A stretch of DNA of 64,000 nucleotides, taken from assembly GCA_028456385.1 (NCBI GenBank), contig JALNQF010000059.1, forward strand, positions 157,212-221,211. The letters are read 5' to 3'. The notes beneath the pieces are model-generated. The model searched no databases. It was not told where the DNA came from and was given only the letters and a program-made list of their open reading frames with translations. The DNA is from Ophiosphaerella korrae. Taxonomy: Eukaryota > Ascomycota > Dothideomycetes > Pleosporales > Phaeosphaeriaceae. The position numbers were made by a program, and so were the translations under genes. Shown here one piece after another: positions 21,761 through 31,171 of the stretch (position 1 is its first letter; the number at the start of each line of letters is the position of its first letter).

Positions 21761-22080
21761 TGGCCGTTGGTCGCTACACAATGCAAAGTGGACGCCTCGT
21801 GGGTTAATTTCCTAAGCTAAATTTAGATTGGAGACGACCTACTCAGGAAGTACTTGATAGGATTCGATCAAGCTAGTCGGCTGTACCGAGCACCTCTTCA
21901 TTGCCACAGCGTTATTTAGAGGAGCGCAATCGAGCCTCGAATAGCCTACCGATAACTTTGAAGTTATTTCCTAACAACCTTAGACAAGGCTTATGCGGCA
22001 TTGGCATAGTTGCATCTGAGCCCGCAGAAACTCGCGTCAAGGCTTATCGATCATTCGAGACCCTAGCCTAGCCAGGTGTG

Positions 22081-22760
22081 TTAGCGTCTATAAAGCCACA
22101 TAATCAGCGACTTCGAGCGCACCTCGTACTGTCTGTTGCTGCGCCTCTGGCCTCTCTCGTCCAAATCTGCGATTTGCCTCTGACCTGCCAGCTCGACCAT
22201 GCGCTCTGCTTCGCGCTGTGGAATGGGGACAATAGAGCCCCACTCGCCGGCCGCATCACAGAAGTCGATCATGTCAAGTCGCTCCACTACAAGTTGTCAG
22301 TAAGAATGTGCTTAGGCTTGGTACAAAACTAACAGTCTGTCATCTCCCTTGAGTGTACTCTCCTAGCTTCGCTATGTTCCTGACGCTGATGCACCATGTT
22401 GTCTGGATTCATTTGCATAAAGCACATTGGATACCCGGGCTGTCTTTTCATTCGTGAAATAATGCCCTGATAGGTGGCAATATAATCCTCCTTCTGGGCC
22501 CCCGTGATCTTGGCCAGAGCATATTCAAGTGGATATGGAGCAAGAAAGGTGGTTAACCAGGCCATGTCTGCGTCGCGACCAGAGTAATACTCGAGCCTTT
22601 CAATCAAGCGTTTCGCCAGGCGAAGCGCGAAAAGCCCTATGATTATGAATTCATGATTTGATGGCTGAGCTCGCGAAGCTACTGGCGGTGCAGCTGGAGT
22701 AGCACACACAACATCCGGCGGTAGCGTATATCGGCCAGGCATGTGTCTGTGGTGATGCAT
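22081..22760 (-). CDS. Conserved-looking hypothetical protein
   Basis: Exon 1 (22760-22334) and exon 2 (22286-22081) join over a 47-bp intron (GTTAGT...TTGTAG, branch CTGAC), giving 210 residues. The N-terminal about 45 residues are His/Pro/Ala-rich; the remainder is mixed helical with a hydrophobic segment, EFIIIGLFALRLAKRLIERL, too charged at its end to be a clear membrane span. No known domain was recognised. Good splice signals, restored frame and even composition support a real gene. It is divergent from the glycosyltransferase at 23,211, with 450 bp between them. Confidence 0.6.
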
Positions 22761-23128
22761 CCTAAAGCGAGAGATCGTTTTGGTCGTGTGCTTGCAATCA
22801 AAGTTGTGTACCTCTCAAGAGCTATGGTGTGGCTTCAAGGTTCATGAGTGCACGGATAGCCGTAGGCAGGTGCAATCACCGACCGTTGTGCAAACATGGT
22901 GTCATTCACCTGTGAGCACGACCCAGACAAGCACAAGCACAAGTCTCAGTCTATCCTGCTCCAAGGTGCTCAGACCGCTGCAGTTTGCCGCGATATGCTC
23001 TAGTCTTGATCTGGGAATATAAGCGAGTATGAGTCGACATGATGCAGCAGCCACTCTTTCTGCGTTTGTGCACCCATGCACTGTAATTCCTCCCAACCAA
23101 AGTAGCCATCTCATTCCTGTTGCTATGC

Positions 23129-23135
23129 TATAAAA
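23129..23135 (+). promoter_or_regulatory. TATA box of the glycosyltransferase gene
   Basis: TATAAAA 76 bases before ATG 23211, followed by a CT-rich leader; the spacing is right for a fungal TATA promoter. Confidence 0.55.
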
Positions 23136-23210
23136 GACAGAGAGAAGTCTTCAGGACTCCTTCTCTACCTCTATCTTCACAGCCAGAAGCCTCTAACAAC
23201 AAGCACAGAA

Positions 23211-24431
23211 ATGAATTACCCAAAGATCAAAGGAACATCTCCTATATCCCACACAACGTATCCATCCGCCTGTTCAGAAAGATCATTGCCTGCACAAGTT
23301 ACAACTCCAAGCCTACCAATCCCAGGCTCCAAGTCCATCTTTGCCTTTTGGCACTCCGGCATTCTCACTCTTCCATCATACCTCCTTTGTAATGTACTCA
23401 ACTGGTACCGCCGTTTCTCCCCTTTAGGATGGACTGTCTATGTACTAGACACGGTTCCAGGCTCTTCTCTTCATGTCTCTAAATTTCTTGACACAAAATC
23501 ACAATCAGTGGTGCCTGAAGCCTTCACTCATGGTACCCTCGACGGCGCATACGCTGCGCAACACACCTCGGACCTGATAAGATATCCGCTATTACTCAGA
23601 TACGGTGGCATTTATCTTGACGTTGGTATTCTTCAATTCGGTGATCTCGACTGGCTATGGACCGAGCACATTTCCAACCCGGCGTCTCGGTATGACTTTG
23701 CGGGCTTCACAATGGGCGACCCGCCCGACGGAATATCTATTGTCAATTTCGCCTTCATGTGTAAACATAACAACCCGCTTGTACGGCGTGCACACGATAT
23801 TTTTCTCAAAGTCTGGAAAGGAAAGACGAATACCATTGGCACGCATCGACACCCGCTCGTGAATCATGTGCCATTGATGCGAGTGCCAGAAGAGGTGGTA
23901 GTGAATGAAGAGGGCCAGGGTAGAATAGTCATCAATGATGAAGTGATGACCGACTATGCGATCCAGATTCAATGTATGGGGTCTGCACAACGCTGGATCG
24001 ACGAGAAGAATAACTGGAATGGACCAAAGTACGTGCGTGACCATTGCTGGTTATATAGTATGATGAGCGGAGCATTTGCGCACGAGCAACTCACAAATTG
24101 GAGTGGAAAGCGACAATTTGACCTTCTCAAGCTAAGATTACCAAAAGCAGATGATGAACACAGCAAAGACCAGATGTTTGCGAAACAGATGGTAGAGAAC
24201 ACCGTAGCGAATAGTTGGTGTTTGAAGCTTGGCCATGGCTTTTCGGCAAAGCTATTCGGCGGAGATACATTGGGTATGTTGTGGAGGAAGAATGAAGGGA
24301 GTGACAATGAAGACGGAACATATGCAGGGTGGTTAAGATGGGCGGAAACTAACTGTAAGCAGGACCGTATACTACAGCCCCTGGAAATTCCAACGTATGA
24401 GCCGACAATGAAAGGGGATTTCCTCAAGTAA
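23211..24431 (+). CDS. Glycosyltransferase of the capsular-polysaccharide-synthesis type (GT32-like)
   Basis: Single exon, 406 residues. The core reads IFAFWHSG, then AQHTSDLIRYPLLLRYGGIYLDVG, the signature of Caps_synth and related GT32 sugar transferases (YGGIYLD with the donor-binding aspartate). Later come NFAFMCKHNNPLV and a conserved HPLV.HVPLM region. The usual second Asp of the DXD motif is Gly at YLDVG, but a further GDLDWLW follows. No signal peptide or membrane segment is obvious, so it may be cytosolic. By family it transfers a sugar from a nucleotide donor; acceptor unknown. A good TATA box lies just upstream. Confidence 0.75.
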   Translation: MNYPKIKGTSPISHTTYPSACSERSLPAQVTTPSLPIPGSKSIFAFWHSGILTLPSYLLCNVLNWYRRFSPLGWTVYVLDTVPGSSLHVSKFLDTKSQSVVPEAFTHGTLDGAYAAQHTSDLIRYPLLLRYGGIYLDVGILQFGDLDWLWTEHISNPASRYDFAGFTMGDPPDGISIVNFAFMCKHNNPLVRRAHDIFLKVWKGKTNTIGTHRHPLVNHVPLMRVPEEVVVNEEGQGRIVINDEVMTDYAIQIQCMGSAQRWIDEKNNWNGPKYVRDHCWLYSMMSGAFAHEQLTNWSGKRQFDLLKLRLPKADDEHSKDQMFAKQMVENTVANSWCLKLGHGFSAKLFGGDTLGMLWRKNEGSDNEDGTYAGWLRWAETNCKQDRILQPLEIPTYEPTMKGDFLK

Positions 24432-24597
24432 TATAAGCCAATATCATTTAAACCCTGTAACTTGCCCCAACATAAGACTCTTCAACGTTTGGTAAAATAA
24501 TTAGGATCTTTGCTATGGCACATCTTCCAGTTCTTTTCGAGTCACTCTCACTTTCTAGTTTCCGGCAGAACGCCATTGCCTCAGTGACCCTCTCGAC

Positions 24598-25420
24598 TCA
24601 GATGTAAGTAGCGCGAACAAGATGAAAAGAATAGGAATCACTGTAACCCAGAATATCTACTCGTCTCGCTTTTCTGGTTGAAACTTGTCGCTCATTGAGA
24701 AGATAGCGGCAATTGAACTGAGCGGGATAAACAACATGGTCGACCTCGTGATTTTTCGAGAGATTTAGAGCATTGTGGTTGGCTACTTTTGCTTCCTGCG
24801 TGTTTGGGAACTGCAGATATGACTGCGGAAACGTGTCTGACATGAAAATAATTTGGCCACATGCTTCAAGAATCGAGGTCCATCCGTCAATCTCCCATTG
24901 CGGAATATCACTCACAGCATTCGTAAGAGCATGGTCGCCTCTAGTCAACCCTAGCGCAGCCATATTTAGTTCCACTTATTTGGTCATCAAACCCATGCGG
25001 GTACTTTGTGTTGACGACAAAGCCAAAGAGTTCATGACGCCAGTTTCTCAATACACCTTCTGCAAAGCCGCGCAGATAGTCACAGCGATTGACATGTAAA
25101 ACAGCTGCGTCGGGACCAGACTAAAGTTGAAGCAGATTTAGCGTGCGACGACACAAGGATGTCAAAAAAGTCGAGATGACGAGCTTCCTTGCTATTGCTG
25201 AAGCTTCGCGAGTATTTTTGATGCGTGGATTCCCCGCACGAGCCCTATAGAGGATATCGTCGAATATTGGGTTGTAGTACGGTAGACCCCAGCTCGTGGT
25301 CCAGTTTGATGAGCCTTCTGGTAGTATTTCCATAGAATCGAATTCTGGCTCTAATTCATTCATGCGGGAGAACGCATATTGATTCGAGCGATGATAATGT
25401 GAGTGACTTGACGAAATCAC
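24598..25420 (-). pseudogene. Decayed gene of unknown family
   Basis: Two minus-strand open pieces, 25420-25121 and 24975-24598, are bridged by sequence that still reads as protein (NRCDYLRGFAEGVLRNWRHE and then VVNTKYPHGFDD). The bridge is reached only after an in-frame TAG near 25,125 where a Gln would fit. A second frame change occurs near 24,990-24,970. The remains look like one protein of about 270 residues that I do not recognise. An intact gene with unusual introns is the alternative; I saw no donor/acceptor pair that repairs both breaks. The change type at the stop (CAG to TAG) fits RIP but one site proves little. Confidence 0.45.
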
Positions 25421-26036
25421 CTAACGGTGGGTCGACAATGAGGATTACTTTATGAGCAGAGTTTCAGCAACGAAAACGAAGGGCGTACAAGATGAATATT
25501 AGAATTCTATGATCTATCGCATCTGGTGCCTGCTATCCAAAACGAGGCATTGTGGTAGCTCTTAGGAGACGCCAACGAGCCAACGAGGCCATGCATTTTG
25601 ATATTTGGGCTTAGACTCTGCACCCACAGTGAGCTGAGCCAGCAAGGTACCAGGTCATTCAAATTGCATAGTATACCTGTGGCCAATTAAAATACGAGTC
25701 TTGTGTTGATTCAACGCATGGTATATATAAAATTGGTTCTCTGCTGGTACTGGCAACATGCTCGTTGGAAAGTTTTCGAAATAGAAGGATAGACTCTCAG
25801 TACATAGAGGAGCAAAGGTTTTGTGGAGGCTAGTAGTCTATATATCCCTCAAGAAGTTATGTGAAGCAATCGAGAATGTTGGGATTTCTACCAGTAAGTG
25901 GAAGAAAATGGATACATTTATTTGTATCGGATTCATTTTGGGTATAGATATTGTTGTGAGTTTGCCATTAAATTATGTGAAAAAAAAAAAGTTGTAGCTA
26001 TGCGACATAGCAAGGGTGCTCAGAAATGACGCTATT
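25421..26036. other. AT-rich intergenic region
   Basis: About 600 bp with no gene seen. It includes an orphan TATATATAAAA near 25,720 and a short poly-A run near 25,980. Confidence 0.4.
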
Positions 26037-27346
26037 TTACTCATCATTCTCTAAGCCTTCTAGTAAAGTGTGTTCAAGGACATCACTCAGAGTCAAGACA
26101 CCTTTAAGTCGGCTTTCCGAATCAATGACGATGAAACGGTGGACTCTAGATCTCCGAATTGTATCATATATCGTCGACATGTTGTCTGATAATGAGCATG
26201 TGAAGATTCCAGGAAAGTCCTATAGGGAATCAGTGAGTACCGAGAGGGGAAGAGTGGGTGAATGGATAGAACTTACATCAGACCGTTTGAGAAGGGCGTC
26301 TCCGACAGTTAGGCTGAGATCGTCGTAGACGCCGCCTTTGATGAGAGCAATCACATCGACGGCTTCGAAAACGTTTAGTACGACGCCTAGAAGGTTCAGC
26401 TTAGGAACTAGAGCGGTAGCTCTTCAATACGTACCCTTCCTGTCTACGATGGGCACGCTCGATATGTTTTTTTTGACAAGCATGTGGATGACATCCATGA
26501 CAGGTGTGTCCATGGATGCAGTGGCGAGATCGTCATAGGTGCCGACGTTGGGCAGTTCTATGAGCGGCTTCCGCAACTTTTGTGTCTCCTTGACATTGAC
26601 AGCAATAAATTTAAGGATACGATACTGTGTGATGACGCTGACAACCATGGTCCGGTGTGTCTCGTCGTCGTTGTCTACAATAGGAATACGGCGGGCACGT
26701 GATTCGAGCATCAGGCGGCATGCTTCGTAGACTGGGCGGTCTGGGTGGATGGCTATGGTTTCTATAGGCTTGACGCCGAGTGCCTTCTCAATTTCTGACA
26801 CAGGTCAGTGGCGGCAAGTTGTAGTGGAGAAGCAGACTCGCCTCGCAGGCTGTTCAAGCGGAACTGGTCGACCTGAGCTAGATCGTCCGGGTTCTGCCAG
26901 TAGTATTGGATGACGTTGATGTAGTCGGAGGTGGTCAGTAGTCCTGCGAATGTGGACGTCTTGGAGTCCCATAGCGGCGCAGAGACGATGCCTAGGTATG
27001 GCGTTAGCTACCGCCGACTAGTGACGGGCGGCGATGAACTCACCGTTCTGGTTGAGGATGTTGAGGCTTTTCTTGACTAAGAGGGATGTGTCGAGCACGA
27101 TCAGGCGATAGCTGATGGGCAGGACGTCGTAGCTTGTCCGGGCTTTGAGAAAGGAGCGTATCGTCCTCTAGCACAGTGTAAGCGACTACTCGTCCTCGCC
27201 ATACGGGCCATGCCGTCTCTTACCAGCCCCTCGATTTGCTCCTTGTCCAGCGGAGAGAGGCTTGGGCGCGCCAGCAGATTGCGCGGAGCCACAAAGGCAG
27301 ACGCGTCAAGAGCAACGTGGTTCGCAGCCATATCTACGCCAGCCAT
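26037..27346 (-). CDS. SNF4: AMP-activated/SNF1 protein kinase gamma subunit (four CBS domains)
   Basis: Six exons: 27346-27224, 27167-27044, 26991-26842, 26794-26435, 26386-26277 and 26219-26037; 349 residues, the usual length for the family. Introns are 47-57 bp. Intron 3 (26841-26795) needs a GC donor (GAG|GCGAGT); no GT donor keeps the frame. The protein carries the Snf4 signatures [76 protein letters not shown] and [10 protein letters not shown], that is, four CBS modules forming two Bateman domains. Snf4 binds adenine nucleotides and regulates the Snf1 kinase, which controls carbon-source derepression and cell-wall-degrading enzymes in fungi. A start five codons downstream (27331) is possible. 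Confidence 0.95.
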
Positions 27347-27638
27347 TCGGTAAGCAAAGCCTTTTGGCCAAGGACTGCATGGGCAGGGTTGAGAAGTTAG
27401 TGGGTGAGTGGGTAGAGTGATGATGCTGGTCCGTGTGGGGCGGGGTTGGAGTGTGTGGGGGACCTCTCTTCTAGCTCAGCCTTAAAGTTAGCCTCAGCAT
27501 CAGCCTCATGGCACATGACTCGTGGACTTTCATAATGGCAGGAAAATGCATACTACGTACATGGGCAGCACCTAGGAAATCCTCGACGTAGTCACAGCCT
27601 CCATCTCTGTGCACTTGCCGTCTGTGTCTCTCTTCCCA

Positions 27639-29399
27639 TCAGCCTTTGTTCTTCTGAGCTGCCTTGGCCGCCTCCAAGTTGAGCTCAGGTCCTGGCTCGG
27701 CCTCTGACCCCTCCATGATTATTTGCTTCGCAGTGCTCTCAACCGACTGCTCCGGTTCGCCTATTGACTTCCTCGCTTGCGCCACAATGGCTTCTGCTTC
27801 CGTGACTCCGCCCTTGACATTCGCCGCATCGCCATCAACGCCCATGGCCGCCTCATTCTTTCGCTGTCGAAGCGCTTTGTTGTCAAACCGAACAACCATG
27901 CATGACAGGTTATCCGTAGAAAAGCGAGCGAGGGCGTAATCAACGAGCTTCTTTGACGCCTCTTGGGCATCTTGAACATGGCGGACAAGGTCGACGGCTT
28001 CTTGGTCGGAACAAACGTCCCAAAGCTGCCATATCTTATTAGCTAAGCCAAATCCTAATTAGACTTCTGCACTTACACCATCACAAGCAAGGATCAAGAA
28101 TTCGTCTTGATCTGCCTGTATCACAGTCTCTGTTGTGTAAGGGTGGCCAGTGACTAGATCCTTCATGTATGCATCGCCTAGTGCTCGGGTAACAGCAAGG
28201 ACACCATTGACACGATTATTGAGTATCAAGCCGCCGGCACTCGCCACACGACGGCCCTCGTTCTCGTCGCTGCCTTTGTGGTCATAGGATAACCGAAGCG
28301 CTCGGCCATTTCGGCACAAGACAATGCGAGCATCACCTACGTTTGCTGTGTAGAGTACTCTCTGTCGACTCGCCTCGGTTCGTAACCTTGTCTCTACAGT
28401 CTGTTCGTTAGTATGCTCAGAGTTGACCGCATCGCCTCCATCTGCCTTGTTTTCACTTCCTTCAGCATTCCTCAGGACGGAGACGGCAGCTGGAGCAAGT
28501 AAAACGGAGCCAGTAGACGATTGTGCGTTTGGCACTCTGTCTTCCCATCTTAAGACAGCTATAACCGCAGTGCATCCGCTATTTTTTAGGGGTAGTTTCT
28601 CAAGCTGCTGGTCAACAAGGGTGAATGTCTGATCGAGTAACTCGGGTACAGGGGTGTTGGGATTCTTCCGGATGGTATCCTCTAATATTAGGTGCAGCTT
28701 CTTCCCGCACCAATCCGCAGCAAAGGTGCCAGCGTGGCCGTCAAAGATGGCAAAATAACCGTTATCGGTTTCGACGACTTGTTGTGTAGACGAGTCGGTC
28801 TGGATGGAAGCGGTTTCTGAGGCGGAGGTGCGCTGCTCGCCGCCATAGGAAGGGGCAGGGGTGCTAAGGAAGTTGTACAGATAGGCATGAGTGTCTTCCA
28901 TGGTTCTTCTGCATTTCTTGTTCTTGTCTTCTGTGACGCCGACACGAAAGGTAGAGCGCGGGCCCGGGGCGGATTCGCCCGCCGAGTTGTTGAGGGAGCC
29001 CTGGGGAACGCTGAGGGCAGCATCGGACTTGCCGAGTTTCTGGATAGGCGTCTGGGCAGTCTTCTCCTGGGTGGTGGAGTTGGGAGTGGGAGAAGAGCCG
29101 GAGAGGTGCAGAGAGTTCCTTGCGCTTGAAAACATGTCCCTCGCGCGGGAGACGCCGCTGCTGCGGCGCTTCTTCTCTGCTGCGGAAATGGAGGCGCCGT
29201 CGCTGGGCTTGCGCCCTGTGGTCGCGGACCCGTTCCCAGAGGGTTTTGTGTTGGCCACGGAGGATTCGTCTGCCTGGGCGGCGGCGGCGGCGGCGGCTGG
29301 GGCTGGCGAGACGGCAGGCTTGGAGGAGTCGGGCACAGCAGCGCTCTCTATGGCGGCAGCGTCGTCGTCCTTGGCCGAGCCGAACATGCGGTTCAGCAA
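27639..29399 (-). CDS. PTC1: Type 2C protein phosphatase, Ptc1-like
   Basis: Exon 1 (29399-28077) and exon 2 (28025-27639) join over a 51-bp intron (GTAAGT...GCAG), giving 569 residues. An Ala/Ser-rich N-terminus of about 150 residues precedes the PP2C core: [19 protein letters not shown] (metal-binding Glu/Asp), [34 protein letters not shown], then across the splice ACDGLWDVC and TDNLSCMVV. These match Ptc1 more closely than other PP2Cs (the DKNKK.RRTMED lead-in and [11 protein letters not shown]). A Pro/Ser-rich insertion separates SGCTAV from TANVGDAR and a charged C-terminal tail follows the core; both are longer than in yeast. Ptc1 counteracts stress MAP-kinase and Snf1 signalling in yeast. 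It lies directly upstream of SNF4 on the same strand. Confidence 0.92.
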
Positions 29400-30085
29400 G
29401 CCGCCTCCTCCAGCCTGGGAGGAGAAGCTCCGTCGTTTGTTTCCTGCCAGGGTGAAGGCTTCGCGGTCGCGCAGGCTTCACAGAGCGCGGGTGGCAATGG
29501 CGCGTGCAGAGGGAGGGAGCGTTGGGGGAGCGCAGGAGCGCAGGGAGTTGAGCGGCGAGAGTGGTTTGTGACGTCAATGCTGGGGGTGCTGCCGTCTTGT
29601 TAGCATCTCTCTCTCTGCAAGCGAACAAGCAAAGCGTGAGGGGTCGCAGAATCGCAGATGCAGGACCGTGCGCAGACAGGGCGACACGGCTGGGTTGGGC
29701 TGGGCTGGGCTGGGCACATACACGCAGATGGGCTCCTAGGAATGGCGGCGGCAGTGACGAGCGACGAGGGCGGCGAGGATGCGATGCAGAGAGGCAGAGA
29801 TATACGTAGATAGCAGTGTCAGAGCCGGGCAGCCAGAGAGTGCGGGGGAGGCGGCCTGCTTCCAACTGCGGGCGCAGGCGCGGGCGCAGGCGTAGACTAG
29901 ATACCTCCCTACGCAGACAGCAGGCTAGTGCACACTACACCTACTGCCTGCCTACCTACCCCTCGCCGCCATTCCCGCCCCCAGCAAGTGCCTGCGCCTA
30001 GCAAGGCGCCTGCTCCCAGCAAAGTGTCTGCCCACAGTGCCGCAGTGCCCCAGTGTATTACAAAAACCTTGTGAATATCTGCACC
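29400..30085. other. GC-rich upstream region of PTC1
   Basis: About 690 bp, unusually GC-rich, with a TGGGC-type pentamer repeat at 29,691-29,716 and a GCGGGCGCAG-like repeat near 29,870-29,895. Open frames here follow from the high GC content and show no family motif. It holds the PTC1 promoter and the 3' end of VPS2. Confidence 0.5.
29691..29716. repeat. Short TGGGC tandem repeat
   Basis: Five near-perfect copies of a TGGGC/TGGGT unit about 300 bp upstream of the PTC1 start codon. Confidence 0.8.
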
Positions 30086-30798
30086 TCATCTCCTCAAGCT
30101 GTCCAGCCGCGCCTGCAGGTCGTCGTCGTCTGCATCGGGGCCCCCAATCGCCTGCGCCACGCGCCCTTCAGCCACTGCTGCCTTCTGCAACCCGCTGGGC
30201 GTCTCGCCCAGCGCCTGTCCCAGGTCAATGCCTATCTCGTCCAGCACCTGGTTCACCACGTCCTCGCTCTCTTCCTCGTCCTCCATCCCTGTGGCGTCGT
30301 CAATCGCATCGTCCATCATCTCCTGTCGCTGATCCATGATGTCGTTCTCCTTCTCAAACTCCATGGCGATGCGCTGCAGCGCTGGAAGATTCATCTGTCT
30401 GTTCATGCTGCCTAGTAGAGCTGCCAGCTGTTAGTGACGCCCATGTCGTGTGTACGACGAGACATACTTGTTGCCCCCTTCATAGACTGCATCATCTGCT
30501 CGTTGCTTCTCACCGTCTGTATCCGCAGTGAGATGGCTTGCAATTGCGTGCGCATCTGGTAAAACTTCTGAATATACCGTCTGGTCCGTACAAGATCTTT
30601 CGCTTGTATGCGCAGCGGTCCCATCTGTCCGTTCTTGGCGCTCTTCTTGATGTCTGCCACCAGCTTCTTCTCCTGGTTCTCCAGCTTCACCCGCTCTCGG
30701 TCTAGTTCTCGCTGCGTCTTTTCCAGTGCCCGTTGGTGCTTCCTCAGTCTTTCCGCCGGCGTCATCCGCTTTCCGAATGCCCACTCCACAAGATTCAT
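30086..30798 (-). CDS. VPS2: ESCRT-III subunit Vps2/CHMP2
   Basis: Exon 1 (30798-30468) and exon 2 (30420-30086) join over a 47-bp intron (GTATGT...GCAG), giving 221 residues. The start MNLVEWAFGKRMTPAERLRKHQRAL is the amphipathic N-terminus and basic helix 1 of Vps2. The splice restores KGATTLLGSMNRQMNLPALQ, a stretch nearly invariant in this family. The C-terminus ends DLQARLDSLRR, a MIM1 motif that binds the MIT domain of the Vps4 ATPase. The acidic middle (EDEEESEDV) is the autoinhibitory part. The protein polymerises with Snf7 and Vps24 on endosomes to bud vesicles. It is divergent from FZO1. Confidence 0.95.
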
Positions 30799-31171
30799 GG
30801 CTGCTGTTCGTCTGAAAGGTTAGCCCGCGCTGTCGTAGCCTGCGGCCACGGGTAGATCTGCTGGATGGCCTGTGGAAGTAGTGGGTTTATGAAGCGCGCG
30901 CCTTGCAATCTTGTTTGGGGATGGTTGGTGAGGTTGGTACTGCTATGGTAGGGAGACAGGTAGTGGCATGGGTGGCAGCAGCCAAGCCAACGCTCTGGCA
31001 GGCCAGCACGACCCTTGCTAGTTCCACTACCTGCATCACGCCCCTCGACGTAATTCTTTCACCGCCGAGACTCTAGCCACTCTCTGACACCTACATTCAC
31101 ACCACACCTGCTCCTACCCTTCACCTCGACATGCCCCATTCCCCTTCCACGCCCGCCATTCAATCGCTCCG
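30799..31171. other. Divergent promoter region of VPS2 and FZO1
   Basis: About 370 bp between the two start codons; no gene seen. Confidence 0.5.

Noticed and set aside
21595..21786. N-terminal extension of the MARVEL-like protein with a poly-Phe run
   Set aside because: It merely translates the CT-rich leader tract; the conserved-looking protein begins at 21,594.
22902..23114. Small minus-strand frame in the divergent promoter region
   Set aside because: No domain, low coding appearance, overlaps promoter space.
28891..29571. Long plus-strand frame opposite PTC1 exon 1
   Set aside because: It is the antisense shadow of the GC- and Ala/Ser-rich N-terminus of PTC1.
28864..29865. 333-residue minus-strand frame upstream of and overlapping PTC1
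   Set aside because: Arg/Pro/Ser-rich, wrong frame to the PP2C core; produced by high GC content.
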